64,000 bases of DNA from Enterococcus_G camelliae (GCF_042685105.1 NZ_JBHUMO010000043.1:1-64000); one strand, 5' to 3'; counted from the first letter of the stretch, positions 36,691 through 45,584 are shown. The notes: a model not told the origin generated them from the sequence alone. Numbers and translations: made by a program.

Positions 36691-37198
36691 TGCCCCATGT
36701 TTCCTTTAAATAGTCTGCACGCAAGGCATGGTTACGTGCAAAGTTTTCGGGATGTTTTTTATAGTAGTCTTGATGGTACATTTCCGCTGGATAAAAGGGT
36801 TGAGCTGGTTCAATCGTTGTGACGATTGGTTGGCTGTAACGACCACTTTCAGCTAATTCTTGCTTACTTTTTTCAGCCACTTTTTTTTGCTCATCATTGA
36901 GGTAAAAAATAACAGGACGATAATTATCCCCACGATCTTGAAATTGCCCGAAAGCATCAGTTGGATCGGTTTGTTGCCAATAAATGGTTACCAACTCTTG
37001 ATAGCTGATAATGGTTGGATCAAAGAGTATCTCTACGGCCTCAGTATGGCCTGTGGTATGTGAACAAACTTGTTCATAGGTTGGGTTTGGTACGTGTCCT
37101 CCAGTGTATCCAGAAACAACAGAGTAGATGCCTGGGTGTTCATCAAATGGTTGAACCATACACCAAAAACATCCTCCTGCAAAAATTGCGCGTTCCAT
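36683..37198 (-). CDS. msrA: Peptide methionine-S-sulfoxide reductase MsrA
   Basis: The 171-aa enzyme repairs oxidised methionine (S form). The catalytic Cys is in the N-terminal AGGCFWCM motif, followed by GYTGGHVPNPTYEQVCSHTTGH. The ATG at 37198 gives the usual N terminus (MERAIFAGG) and lies 7 bases from AGGAGG; an ATG at 37204 is too close. It is coupled to yozE and follows ypmS by 11 bases. Confidence 0.96.
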   Translation of the reverse strand: MERAIFAGGCFWCMVQPFDEHPGIYSVVSGYTGGHVPNPTYEQVCSHTTGHTEAVEILFDPTIISYQELVTIYWQQTDPTDAFGQFQDRGDNYRPVIFYLNDEQKKVAEKSKQELAESGRYSQPIVTTIEPAQPFYPAEMYHQDYYKKHPENFARNHALRADYLKETWGND

Positions 37199-37209
37199 CT
37201 TCATTCCTC

Positions 37210-37878
37210 CTATTTTTCTTTCGATGCAGGTAAGTATAAACTTGCTTTGATTTCATCGTCAACTAAATCAATCTTTTCGGCTTTAATAAACAAGCCATTC
37301 TGCATTCGAAATTGATCCAAGCGAATGAGCACCGTGCCCTCTGAAGGTTTTACTTCAACCCAGGAAGGCAATTTATAGCTTCGCTTCACGACTTTCATCA
37401 CTTCTTTAATTGGTACCCCTAACGTACCAATGGATAAGCTTTTGGCTTTTAACTGTACGTTGCCATTCTCCATGACATATGGATCAAAATACAAGTAAAA
37501 ATTGACCGGCATCCCCAAAATTTTAAACTCCCCATTCAACAGCGCTTGATTTTCTAAGGTGAAGGTATAGTCTAATCCCGATTTTTCTTTGTATTCTTGA
37601 AGATAAAAAGCCATTAATTCGTTGACTTGCTTCTTAGTACTGGTAATATTTACTACCGGATTGCCATCTCGCTCAACCAATTTGGCAGAATTGGTCGTTA
37701 GCACTTCTCTTGGCTCAAAGATTCGCTGAATGATTACTGTTCCTGATCCAAGCACAATGCCCAACAGCACAAGAAAAGCAACCATCCATCCATTGACCTT
37801 TTTTGGAAAAAAAGACCGTTCTCCTTTTGGTGACTTCTTTTCAGTAGAATTTTGATTTGTTCTTGTTTGTCTATCCAT
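37210..37878 (-). CDS. ypmS: YpmS family membrane-anchored protein (DUF2140)
   Basis: The 222-aa protein has a charged N-terminal tail, one membrane helix (about residues 30-52) and an extracytoplasmic beta-rich domain. Segments such as VNELMAFYLQEYKEKSGLDYTFTLENQA and LYFDPYVMENGNVQLKAKSLSIGTLGVP are characteristic of YpmS. Function is unknown. It is three bases from the SGNH hydrolase gene and behind AAAGGAG, so the two genes are one unit, as in Bacillus ypmR-ypmS. Confidence 0.9.
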   Translation of the reverse strand: MDRQTRTNQNSTEKKSPKGERSFFPKKVNGWMVAFLVLLGIVLGSGTVIIQRIFEPREVLTTNSAKLVERDGNPVVNITSTKKQVNELMAFYLQEYKEKSGLDYTFTLENQALLNGEFKILGMPVNFYLYFDPYVMENGNVQLKAKSLSIGTLGVPIKEVMKVVKRSYKLPSWVEVKPSEGTVLIRLDQFRMQNGLFIKAEKIDLVDDEIKASLYLPASKEK

Positions 37879-37881
37879 TTG

Positions 37882-38778
37882 CTACTCCTTTATTAACCAG
37901 TGTGATTTGGTTGCAATGAGCTCGTTTCTCACGGCTTTTGCCATAATTTGATACCCTATTGAATTTGGATGAAATTTATCTCCCTCATAAAGAGCATTGT
38001 TTTCAATCGAATTACTCGTTGCAGCACTGCTCGACGATTGGGAATCACTCGTCGTACTTTTGGTAACTCCTACTTGACTATTCAAGCCTTTGTACAATAA
38101 ATCATTTATCGGAATAAAATACATGTTTTTCTGTTCTTTTACCACTTGCTCGGTCGCATCATTCCAGTTATCAACAACGGTTTGTAACGCTGTAATTTCG
38201 GAAAAATTTAGGTAAAAAGGATTGTAAATTCCCAAAACATAAATAGGAGCCGTTGGGTTTAACTCTCTGAGACGTGCCAAAAGTGCCTCAGAGTTTTTTT
38301 GATAGGCCGTTTCTGACTTTTCAATTTTTTTAACGGAAAGAGAGAGAAAATTCTTTTCAATCACCTTCAATAAATCATTTCCCCCAAAAGTAGCGGTTAA
38401 AAAATCGGCTTGGCTAATTTCCTTTTGTAAAGACGTGTTTTGGTTAATACGCTTCAAAATTTGATCGCTGCGCTCTCCAGCTACCCCTTCATTTTGTGCA
38501 TGAACAGCTTTCAATTGGTAGTTGTCCTTAATCTTATCGGCTACCAACGAAACAAAGCCCCCTTGCTTCGTTTCATCGCCGACCCCTTGAGTGAGTGAAT
38601 CCCCAATTGCAACGTAGTGAATCGTCTTTTTTTGATTCGTTGCCTTGGTCTGTTTGCTCACTGTTTGCTCGAGTCTCCCTGATTCTTTGGGAATCATCCA
38701 ACTCGTTAAAAAGAAGGAGACACCCGTTATCACTAGAAAAAAAAGAACCCAGCTTAGTATTGCCTTTTGTTTCGACAT
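37882..38778 (-). CDS. SGNH/GDSL-type hydrolase (YpmR-like), membrane-anchored
   Basis: This hydrolase of about 298 aa has an N-terminal membrane helix (about residues 8-26) and an extracytoplasmic SGNH domain. Catalytic blocks are GDSLTQGVGD (Ser), the TFGGNDLL Asn, and the C-terminal DKFHPNSIGY Asp/His pair. A Ser-rich insert (TSDSQSSSSAATSNS) interrupts the domain before the last block. The substrate is unknown, possibly a wall or lipid ester. Two adjacent ATGs (38781 and 38778) follow AGAGGTG; the second has better spacing. Usually degV lies directly upstream, but here an IS separates them. Confidence 0.9.
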   Translation of the reverse strand: MSKQKAILSWVLFFLVITGVSFFLTSWMIPKESGRLEQTVSKQTKATNQKKTIHYVAIGDSLTQGVGDETKQGGFVSLVADKIKDNYQLKAVHAQNEGVAGERSDQILKRINQNTSLQKEISQADFLTATFGGNDLLKVIEKNFLSLSVKKIEKSETAYQKNSEALLARLRELNPTAPIYVLGIYNPFYLNFSEITALQTVVDNWNDATEQVVKEQKNMYFIPINDLLYKGLNSQVGVTKSTTSDSQSSSSAATSNSIENNALYEGDKFHPNSIGYQIMAKAVRNELIATKSHWLIKE

Positions 38779-38934
38779 CATTTTCACCTCTGCTTCTCTT
38801 ACCTTAACAAAAATTGCTTTGATTGCAACCAATAGCTCCGAATTTCAAGAATCTTTTACAAAAAGTAAATGGCTAACGAAACAAGGAGTTTATTCGATGG
38901 TTTTTGAGGCATTCAAAGTACTTATTTTCGAAAA

Positions 38935-38958
38935 AAAGTGTATACAAGTATACACTTT
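38935..38958. promoter_or_regulatory. 24-bp perfect palindrome beside the IS left end
   Basis: AAAGTGTATAC, AA, GTATACACTTT: two perfect 11-bp arms around a two-base centre, three bases from the IS terminal repeat. This has the look of a GntR-type operator. Apart from this palindrome and the left end of the IS, the 311 bases between the SGNH hydrolase start and the transposase start hold no gene. Confidence 0.5.
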
Positions 38959-38976
38959 CCTGGCTCTATAATTTAT

Positions 38977-39016
38977 AGGACTGATAGAAAAAATTCTATC
39001 GGTCCTATTTTCTTCT
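38977..39016 (+). terminator. Inward terminator-like hairpin at the IS left end
   Basis: A 13-bp stem (AGGACTGATAGAA with TTCTATCGGTCCT, one G-T pair) around AAAA, followed by ATTTTCTTCTT. It overlaps the terminal repeat and would stop outside transcription from entering the transposase gene. Confidence 0.55.
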
Positions 39017-39092
39017 TAAAAAACATAGAAGACATACAATATTTCCGTTAGAATAGAATCACCTTAACACTATCTAGAAAGGAAAATTTTGT

Positions 39093-40376
39093 ATGTCTAC
39101 ATCTGATTCTATCAAACAAATCCTTGGAGTGAAAGATAAAAATATTGAAATTTTAAGCTGTCAGGAGGGCTTCTACAAGGGGAAAAAAGTGATTCTTGCG
39201 GAAGCTGCCCTTATTCGTACGTTTCATCGTTGTCCTTTGTGCAAAGTATCTAGTGAAGCTCTTGTTCGTAATGGCAAGAAAGTCTCGATGATTCTTTTAA
39301 ATCGCTGCGCCAATAAACAAACGTATTTGCGTTTGAAGAAGCAACGCTATCATTGTCGCGCTTGTCACAAGTATTTCACAGCGCAGACGTATTTGGTGAA
39401 TCGTCATTGTTTTATCTCGAAGCAGGTGCATTATCATGTACTTGAGGAATTAACCAAGAACCAATCCATGAAAAATATTGCGAACCATTGTCACATATCC
39501 GTGACGACGGTGCAACGCACCTTATCATCGCTCGCGTTTGAGACGAAGATAAGGAAAAGTTGGTTGCCGAAATGCTTATTATTCGATGAATTTCGCTCGT
39601 TGACAACCCATCATGGAACGTTTTCCTTTTCTTGTATGGATGGAATAACTGGGAAGCTATTTGATATACTCCCTAGTCGTCAAAAGAAAGATTTAGTCGC
39701 TTATTTTATGCGCTTTGATCGTAAAGCGCGGGAGAAAGTGCGCTATATTGTGACAGATATGAACGCTCCTTATTTCTCGTTAATGAAGGAATGTTTTCCA
39801 AACGCCAAAGCGATCGTTGATCGCTTTCACATTGTCCAACACTTGAACAAAGGCTTTAATCAGGTGCGTATTCGGGTGATGAAACAACTGAATACAAAAG
39901 ATAAAAAACAAGCCAAATACTATCGGCAATTAAAATCTTTGTACAAATTACTTTTAAAACCAGCAGACAAGTTGGATTTCATGACCTTCAAAAAACGTCG
40001 AAATTTCAATTGGAGCTATTTAACAGAAACAGAAGTGGTTGATCGTCTACTTGCTATTTCTCCTGAATTGAAGGCCGCTTACAGCTATTATCAAGAACTC
40101 CTGTCCGCTTATCGCGACAAGGACAGTGAGCAGTTCTTTCAACTGCTTCACTCTCAGCTCAAAGAGCTGCCCAAAGAACTACAGCAGGTTAAAAAAGCGT
40201 TCTTTACCTATGAAAGCGGGATTCGTCTCGCTTTTACCCAGCCTTATTCCAACGATCGCTTAGAGAACCTACATACGCACATCAAAACGTTAAAACGAGT
40301 CGCATATGGCTTCCGTGATTTCTCCAATATGCGTACGCGAATTTTCTTGCTTAATGGTCTCATTACCTACAAATAA
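39093..40376 (+). CDS. tnpA: ISL3 family transposase
   Basis: The 427-aa transposase is intact. It has an N-terminal zinc-binding region (Cys pairs in CPLCK and CRACHKYF), an HTH (NIANHCHISVTTVQRTL), and the ISL3-type DDE domain with LLFDEFRSL, IVTDMNAPYFSLM and AIVDRFHIVQHL, then the conserved C-terminal SNDRLENLHTHIKTLKR. An AAAGGA site precedes the ATG. The frame has no interruption, so the element may still be active. Confidence 0.96.
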   Translation: MSTSDSIKQILGVKDKNIEILSCQEGFYKGKKVILAEAALIRTFHRCPLCKVSSEALVRNGKKVSMILLNRCANKQTYLRLKKQRYHCRACHKYFTAQTYLVNRHCFISKQVHYHVLEELTKNQSMKNIANHCHISVTTVQRTLSSLAFETKIRKSWLPKCLLFDEFRSLTTHHGTFSFSCMDGITGKLFDILPSRQKKDLVAYFMRFDRKAREKVRYIVTDMNAPYFSLMKECFPNAKAIVDRFHIVQHLNKGFNQVRIRVMKQLNTKDKKQAKYYRQLKSLYKLLLKPADKLDFMTFKKRRNFNWSYLTETEVVDRLLAISPELKAAYSYYQELLSAYRDKDSEQFFQLLHSQLKELPKELQQVKKAFFTYESGIRLAFTQPYSNDRLENLHTHIKTLKRVAYGFRDFSNMRTRIFLLNGLITYK

Positions 40377-40416
40377 AAAAACACCGGAAAAAGAGTTTCC
40401 TCCCCTCTTCCGATGT
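40372..40416 (-). terminator. Leftward terminator inside the IS right end
   Basis: A stem ACACCGGAA..AGAG (40381-40395) with CTCTTCCGATGT (40405-40416), with bulged A residues, is followed on the minus strand by a T-rich run (40372-40380). It would stop transcription arriving from degV before it crosses the transposase gene. Confidence 0.6.
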
Positions 40417-40497
40417 TCATTGGTGAACCTATCAGTCCGATTTGACAAAGAGCCTCCTTCTATCTTAATCATTGATAGCTGATACAAATCAGTGAGC

Positions 40498-41343
40498 TTA
40501 TTCGCCACTATAGTACATAACCGCAAAGGCACCTTCACCAGTATGAGTTGCGATAATTGGTGTTGTTTGCAGCAATGGAATATGCATAGTAGGAAATAGT
40601 TTTTTTAGTTCATCTCGGAATTTGACCACTTGTTCATACCCACCTGCATAGGAAATCCCAATTTGCTTCACATTAGGAACATGCTTTAATTCTTCTTTCA
40701 ACTCTTCAAACCATTTATTAAACGTTTTTGCGCCACGGCCTTTAATCACAGGAACTAGCTCAGAGTTTCGGAACTCCATCACTACTCGTATATTTAATAA
40801 ATTAGATAAAATCCCTGTCGCTCGACTGATTCGACCACCCTTAACTAGATTTTCTAGCGTGGATAGCCCGATAAACAAACGCGTATGCTTTAACACATTT
40901 TCCATTTCGGCATACACTTCTTCTAATGTTTTGCCTTCTTTCGCTAACTCAGCGGCACGAATAACTGGAAAAGATAAGCCTTGATCCGTCATGTCAGTTT
41001 CAACGACGGTCACCTTACTTTTAGAAAGGTTGCTTGCCTGTCTTGCTGCTTCAACCGTCCCACTCAATCCTTTGGTCATATGAATGGATAAGATTTCACT
41101 GCCGTCTGCACCTAATTCGTCGTACAGTTCAACAAATTTTCCTATCGGTGGCTGACTGGTTTTTGGCAATTCCTTGGCAGCTTTCATCATGCTCATAAAT
41201 TTTTCACCCGACAATTGATCGTCATCAATGTAGAGGACACCATCAATCATGACTGACAAAGGAACAACATGAATTTCCAATTCATCTCGCGTTGTTTTTT
41301 CCATCGTACAAGATGAATCAGTTACAATTTTAACTTTTCGCAT
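40498..41343 (-). CDS. DegV family fatty-acid-binding protein
   Basis: This 281-aa protein binds a single fatty acid and, as a FakB-type subunit, presents it to the kinase FakA for phosphorylation. Characteristic segments are VKIVTDSSCTM at the N terminus, KTSQPPIGKF near residue 60, IHMTKGLSGTVEAARQ, and THTGEGAFAVMYY near the C terminus. Length is normal. It is the usual upstream neighbour of the SGNH hydrolase gene but is now cut off by the IS. It diverges from trhA. The 43 bases between its stop and the IS hold no gene. Confidence 0.92.
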   Translation of the reverse strand: MRKVKIVTDSSCTMEKTTRDELEIHVVPLSVMIDGVLYIDDDQLSGEKFMSMMKAAKELPKTSQPPIGKFVELYDELGADGSEILSIHMTKGLSGTVEAARQASNLSKSKVTVVETDMTDQGLSFPVIRAAELAKEGKTLEEVYAEMENVLKHTRLFIGLSTLENLVKGGRISRATGILSNLLNIRVVMEFRNSELVPVIKGRGAKTFNKWFEELKEELKHVPNVKQIGISYAGGYEQVVKFRDELKKLFPTMHIPLLQTTPIIATHTGEGAFAVMYYSGE

Positions 41344-41476
41344 CTAAGTTCACTCTCTCTTTAAAAAAAGCCCATTTTCGTGTACACTACAGATAGGCGC
41401 TATATAAAGTTAGTATAACAGACAACTACTGTTTTTTCACCTTTTTTCTTACAAGCAATGTAGAGGATGATTTTTT

Positions 41477-42130
41477 ATGCAAACACCGAAATTTACACGA
41501 ACGTATCTGATTGTTAATGAAGTTCTAAACGCGTGTACCCACGGGATTGGTCTTGGACTAAGTATCGCTGGACTCGTCATTTTACTCGTTAAGGGGGCAC
41601 ATCTCCATTCTCCTATGCATGTCGTTTCTTATGCATTATATGGTTCCATGATGATTTTACTTTTTCTCTTCTCAACTCTCTTTCATAGTTTGATTTTTAC
41701 CAAAGCAAAAAAAGTCTTTCAAGTATTTGACCATGCATCAATCTATTTACTAATAGCTGGTAGCTATACGCCCTATTGTTTGCTCAGTATCGGTGGTTGG
41801 CAAGGTTGGACTTTGTTTTCGGTCATTTGGGTCATGGCGATTATTGGGATAACCTACAAATCGCTCACTTTGCACAAACAACAATCGGTCTCAAAAGTTT
41901 CAACGGCCATCTACGTTATTATGGGTTGGCTTTGCTTGCTAACTGCCCCCCAATTAATTCATTCGCTTGGATTATCAGGAACATTGCTATTGTTTTTCGG
42001 TGGTGTTTCCTATACGCTTGGTGCAGTTATTTACAGCATAAAGAATGTGCGCTTTATGCATGTTGTCTGGCACCTTTTTGTGATGCTAGGAGCTGGCTTA
42101 ATCTATTTTTCAATTCTATTTTTTACGTAA
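41477..42130 (+). CDS. trhA: PAQR/hemolysin III family membrane protein TrhA
   Basis: The 217-aa integral membrane protein has seven predicted helices and the family motifs NEVLNACTHGIG, FHSLIFTKA, DHASIYLLIAGSYTP and the C-terminal HVVWHLFVMLGAG, which supply the conserved His residues. Bacterial members help keep membrane fluidity. Despite the name hemolysin III there is no reason to call it a toxin. It is a single plus-strand gene between divergent degV and convergent dfrA. Confidence 0.93.
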   Translation: MQTPKFTRTYLIVNEVLNACTHGIGLGLSIAGLVILLVKGAHLHSPMHVVSYALYGSMMILLFLFSTLFHSLIFTKAKKVFQVFDHASIYLLIAGSYTPYCLLSIGGWQGWTLFSVIWVMAIIGITYKSLTLHKQQSVSKVSTAIYVIMGWLCLLTAPQLIHSLGLSGTLLLFFGGVSYTLGAVIYSIKNVRFMHVVWHLFVMLGAGLIYFSILFFT

Positions 42131-42136
42131 CAATCC

Positions 42137-42176
42137 AAAAGGACAGCTATTTCTCTGCGAGAGTAGCTGTCCTTTT
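42137..42176. terminator. Bidirectional terminator between trhA and dfrA
   Basis: A 13-bp perfect stem AAAAGGACAGCTA (42137-42149) with TAGCTGTCCTTTT (42164-42176), A-rich before and T-rich after, between convergent genes. Confidence 0.9.
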
Positions 42177-42179
42177 CGT

Positions 42180-42677
42180 TTAGTTACGATGATAAAACTC
42201 AAAGCGATGTGGATAAAGATTCGCTTCATCCACGACTCCGGGAATGATTTTGGTACATGTCCATTCATTCCAGTCAATTTGCTCTTCTGGAAAATAAACA
42301 TCCCCTTCAAAACTCGCTTCAATCACTGTACGGTATAAAGCAGTGCATTCACTAAGCAAGCTTGCAAATACACCCGCACCACCAATTAAAAACACTGGAT
42401 CATCGGTAGTTGTGACATAATCTAAAAGTTCTTGCCGACTGTGCATCACGCGTACATTCTCAGGAGCTTGGTAAGAGGTGTCACTTGTTAAGACAATGGA
42501 GGTTCTTTTCGGTAACGTTTTCCGTCCCATTCCTTCAAAGGTTTTTCTTCCCATCACAATCGCATGATTCAACGTTTGTTCTTTAAAAAATTTCAAATCA
42601 TTCGGTAAATGCCACGGCAAAGTCCCGTGATTCCCGATTAATCCCTTCTCATCTTGTGCCCATAGCGCGATAAGCAT
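42180..42677 (-). CDS. folA: Dihydrofolate reductase
   Basis: The 165-aa enzyme reduces dihydrofolate to tetrahydrofolate. Motifs are LIALWAQDEKGLIGNHGTLPW, LPNDLKFFK with the active-site Asp, VMGRKTFEGMG, and FLIGGAGVFASLL. It is 15 bases after thyA, the usual chromosomal pair for dTMP synthesis and folate recycling, so it is the housekeeping enzyme and not an acquired trimethoprim-resistance gene. Size is standard. Confidence 0.97.
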   Translation of the reverse strand: MLIALWAQDEKGLIGNHGTLPWHLPNDLKFFKEQTLNHAIVMGRKTFEGMGRKTLPKRTSIVLTSDTSYQAPENVRVMHSRQELLDYVTTTDDPVFLIGGAGVFASLLSECTALYRTVIEASFEGDVYFPEEQIDWNEWTCTKIIPGVVDEANLYPHRFEFYHRN

Positions 42678-42692
42678 CTACTATCTTCCTTC

Positions 42693-43640
42693 CTACACCG
42701 CAATCGGTGCTTTAATTGCTGGGTGTGGCTGATATCCTTCAAGGGTGATATCTTCCACTTCAAAATCAAAAATTGACTGCTTGTCAGGATTTAATTGTAA
42801 CGTGGGTGCTGACCGAACCTCACGAGTTAATTGCTCCCTCATTTGTTCGAAATGATTCGTATACAAATGCGCATCACCTAAAGTATGAACAAATTCACCA
42901 ACTTGGAGATTTGTCTCATGTGCAATCAAGTGTGTTAATAAGGCATAACTGGCAATATTGAAGGGAACACCTAAGAATACATCGGCACTCCGTTGATACA
43001 ATTGACAACTTAATTTTCCGTCAAACACATAGAATTGGAACATCGTATGACAAGGAGGTAAGGCCATAGTGGGTACGTCCTCGGGATTCCATGCAGAAAC
43101 AATCAGGCGTCTTGAATCAGGGTTTTGCTTAATTTGCTGAATAACTTCCTTTAATTGATCAATAAATCCACCTTGAACCGTATTCCAATGGCGCCATTGG
43201 TACCCATAAATATGACCCAAATCGCCAAATTCTTTTGCAAATACGTCATCTTGAATAATGCGTTCACAAAAATGAGCCAACTCTTGTTGATACACTTCAT
43301 TAAAGGGTTCATCTTCCAAGCTACGACGTCCAAAATCCGTCATATCCGGTCCATGATAGGAGTCACTTTTGACATATTTCTCAAAAGCCCATTCATCCCA
43401 AATATGATTCTTGTGCTCCAATAAGTAACGAATATTGGTATCCCCTTTGATAAACCACAGGAGTTCACTTTTTATCAGTCCAAATGGCACCCGTTTGGTT
43501 GTCAACAGTGGAAACCCTTGTCCTAGATCAAAACGCATTTGGTGACCAAAAATACTTTTTGTACCGGTACCCGTGCGATCTGATTTCAAATTTCCCTCTG
43601 CCAATAGTTTGCGTCCTAGCGCTAAATATGCTTCTTCCAT
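42693..43640 (-). CDS. thyA: Thymidylate synthase
   Basis: This 315-aa ThyA makes dTMP from dUMP with methylene-tetrahydrofolate. The catalytic Cys is in MALPPCHTMFQFYV; other blocks are SDRTGTGTKSIFGHQMRFDL, DPDSRRLIVSAWNP in its local form (NPDSRRLIVSAWNPEDV), and RSADVFLGVPFNIASYALL. It is about 50 residues longer than the E. coli enzyme because of the insert after the N-terminal third, the form known from lactobacilli. It lies in an ABC-F/thyA/folA operon behind GGAGGG. Confidence 0.97.
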   Translation of the reverse strand: MEEAYLALGRKLLAEGNLKSDRTGTGTKSIFGHQMRFDLGQGFPLLTTKRVPFGLIKSELLWFIKGDTNIRYLLEHKNHIWDEWAFEKYVKSDSYHGPDMTDFGRRSLEDEPFNEVYQQELAHFCERIIQDDVFAKEFGDLGHIYGYQWRHWNTVQGGFIDQLKEVIQQIKQNPDSRRLIVSAWNPEDVPTMALPPCHTMFQFYVFDGKLSCQLYQRSADVFLGVPFNIASYALLTHLIAHETNLQVGEFVHTLGDAHLYTNHFEQMREQLTREVRSAPTLQLNPDKQSIFDFEVEDITLEGYQPHPAIKAPIAV

Positions 43641-43661
43641 GATTGCCCTCCTTTAGTCTGT

Positions 43662-45545
43662 CTAAACATAGTCACTTAAATATTCCCAACGTGCATATTT
43701 TTGGTCAAGTTGTTCAGTCGTTTGATCAATGCTCGTTTGAATGCTCTGCAATTTTGTAAAATCAGAACCTTGATGAAGCATCTCTTCCTTTAAGCGTTCA
43801 ATCTGCTCTTCCAATTGGGCAATTTCTTCCTCAATGGTTTCCCATTCTTTTTGTTCTAAATAGGTCAATTTTTTCTTTTGCGAAGTCGCCTCTTCCCGAG
43901 GAGCTTCTTTGATAGCAACCGGTGTTTCTTCCTGTTGCCCCTTTTTTTCAATCGTCAAATAATCACGAATTGAACCAAAATATGAATCAATTTGCGCATT
44001 TCCTTTAAATATCAATAATTTTTCCGCCACTTTATCAAGGAAGTAACGGTCATGAGAAACCGTGATAATGGCCCCAGGAAATGTACTTAGGTAATCCTCT
44101 AATACAGTTAAGGTATCAATATCTAAATCATTGGTTGGTTCATCCAATAATAGCACATTGGGCTGTTCAATCAACAATCGTAAGAGATACAAACGACGTC
44201 GTTCCCCACCTGATAACTTGCCAATCTTCGTCCCATGTGTCGATCGAGGGAACAAAAATTGTTCCAATAGTTCGGTAACACTAATAGACGTACCATCGAC
44301 CCGACGAACTTCTTCTGCAATTTCCTGCAAATAGGCAATCATGCGCTTCTCTGGATCCATTTGCCCACCTTGTTGTTGGTAGTAGGCAAGTCTGACCGTC
44401 TCACCAATCTCAACAACACCGGCTTGCGGTGCAATTGCCCCGCTCATAATTGAAAGCAAGGTTGATTTTCCAGCCCCGTTTTCACCCGTAATTCCCAAAC
44501 GTTCATGCGTTTGAACCAATAGAGAAAAATCTTTCACAATAGCTTTCTTTTCATACGAGAAGGTCACATCTTTTAATTCAATGACCTTTTTTCCTAAACG
44601 CTTGGTTTCCAAATCAATCGCAATGGCTTCCTTCGATTGGACTTGGTGTAGCTGATCCTCTAATTTTTCAAAGCGTTGAATCCGAGCTTGTTGTTTCGTG
44701 GAACGCGCTTTGGCACCCGCTCTCATCCATGCTAATTCTTGTTTGTATAATTGCATACGCTTGGTTTCTTGATCCTGTGCGATGCGATCTCGTTCTGCTC
44801 GTTGGGCCACGTAAGATTCATAATTCCCCTGATATTCCATCAGTTGGCCATTGCTCAGCTCAAACATGCGATTTGCCACACGATCTAGAAAATACCGATC
44901 ATGTGTCACCATCATCAATGCCCCTTTATATTGAGACAAATAGCCTTCCAACCAAGTAATTGCATCATAATCCAAATGGTTGGTGGGTTCGTCTAAAAGC
45001 AACAAATCAGGCTCATCAATTAACACTTGAGCCAATCCCAGACGTTTTTTTTGCCCACCGGATAATTCGGAAACGGTTTGTTGCAACTCTCGCAACCCCA
45101 ATTGATGAAGAATGCTCTTTGCATTTGTATCAGCCAACCACGCGTCCTTTTCATTCATGGCTTGTTCGGCAAGCGTGTATGCCTTTTGCACACTTAGATT
45201 TTCACCCGCTTCACTCAATGCCAACAAGGCCTTTTCATAAGAGCGAACCGTTTTAACTAAGTCACTATCTCCATGAAAAACTGCATCTAACACGGTTAAT
45301 GAAGGATCCAGCTCCGTTTCTTGAGCCAAAAAGCCAATGCGATAATCCTTAGGTACAAAGATTGTTTGACGATCTCCATCACCTGAATCCAATCCAGCTA
45401 GCACCCGCAATAAACTAGATTTTCCTGTTCCATTAACACCAATTAATCCAATCCGATCCTTTTCGTGAATCAAAAATGAAAGCTGCTGAAAAAGCGTCTT
45501 TTCGCCAAATGTTTTATTTAAATTGTTTACTTTTAATTCCTTCAA
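43662..45545 (-). CDS. ABC-F family ATPase, Uup/YfmR-like
   Basis: The 627-aa soluble protein has two ABC domains: Walker A GVNGTGKSS and GENGAGKST, signatures LSGGQKKRLGLAQ and LSGGERRRLYLLR, Walker B LLLLDEPTNHLD and LLLDEPTNDLD. A linker of about 80 residues joins them. The last 90 residues are a charged coiled coil, the Uup-type C-terminal domain. Such proteins work on the ribosome in translation or assembly stress. The Uup type, not a drug-resistance ABC-F, is indicated by the C-terminal domain and by its place 21 bases before thyA. Confidence 0.93.
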   Translation of the reverse strand: MKELKVNNLNKTFGEKTLFQQLSFLIHEKDRIGLIGVNGTGKSSLLRVLAGLDSGDGDRQTIFVPKDYRIGFLAQETELDPSLTVLDAVFHGDSDLVKTVRSYEKALLALSEAGENLSVQKAYTLAEQAMNEKDAWLADTNAKSILHQLGLRELQQTVSELSGGQKKRLGLAQVLIDEPDLLLLDEPTNHLDYDAITWLEGYLSQYKGALMMVTHDRYFLDRVANRMFELSNGQLMEYQGNYESYVAQRAERDRIAQDQETKRMQLYKQELAWMRAGAKARSTKQQARIQRFEKLEDQLHQVQSKEAIAIDLETKRLGKKVIELKDVTFSYEKKAIVKDFSLLVQTHERLGITGENGAGKSTLLSIMSGAIAPQAGVVEIGETVRLAYYQQQGGQMDPEKRMIAYLQEIAEEVRRVDGTSISVTELLEQFLFPRSTHGTKIGKLSGGERRRLYLLRLLIEQPNVLLLDEPTNDLDIDTLTVLEDYLSTFPGAIITVSHDRYFLDKVAEKLLIFKGNAQIDSYFGSIRDYLTIEKKGQQEETPVAIKEAPREEATSQKKKLTYLEQKEWETIEEEIAQLEEQIERLKEEMLHQGSDFTKLQSIQTSIDQTTEQLDQKYARWEYLSDYV

Positions 45546-45584
45546 AGAGTCCCCTCCCTATCTTGGCTATTTTAACACACAAAA

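Larger units (their letters stand above)
38962..40454 (+). mobile_element. Complete ISL3-family insertion sequence, 1493 bp
   Basis: The ends carry imperfect terminal inverted repeats beginning GGCTCT and containing GGACTGATAG (left 38962-38987; right, on the minus strand, 40454-40429). Between them lies one intact transposase gene. Comparing eight bases outside each end (ACTTTCCT left, TCCTTCTA right) shows no target duplication, although ISL3 elements usually make one of 8 bp. The element separates degV from the SGNH hydrolase gene. Confidence 0.92.

Noticed and set aside
41477..42130. Hemolysin
   Set aside because: The family is named hemolysin III for historical reasons; the sequence is a PAQR-type membrane homeostasis protein.
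42180..42677. Acquired trimethoprim-resistance reductase
   Set aside because: It is the chromosomal thyA-linked copy with no mobile element beside it.
43662..45545. Antibiotic-resistance ABC-F protein
   Set aside because: The Uup-type C-terminal coiled coil and the housekeeping operon position fit a general translation factor better.
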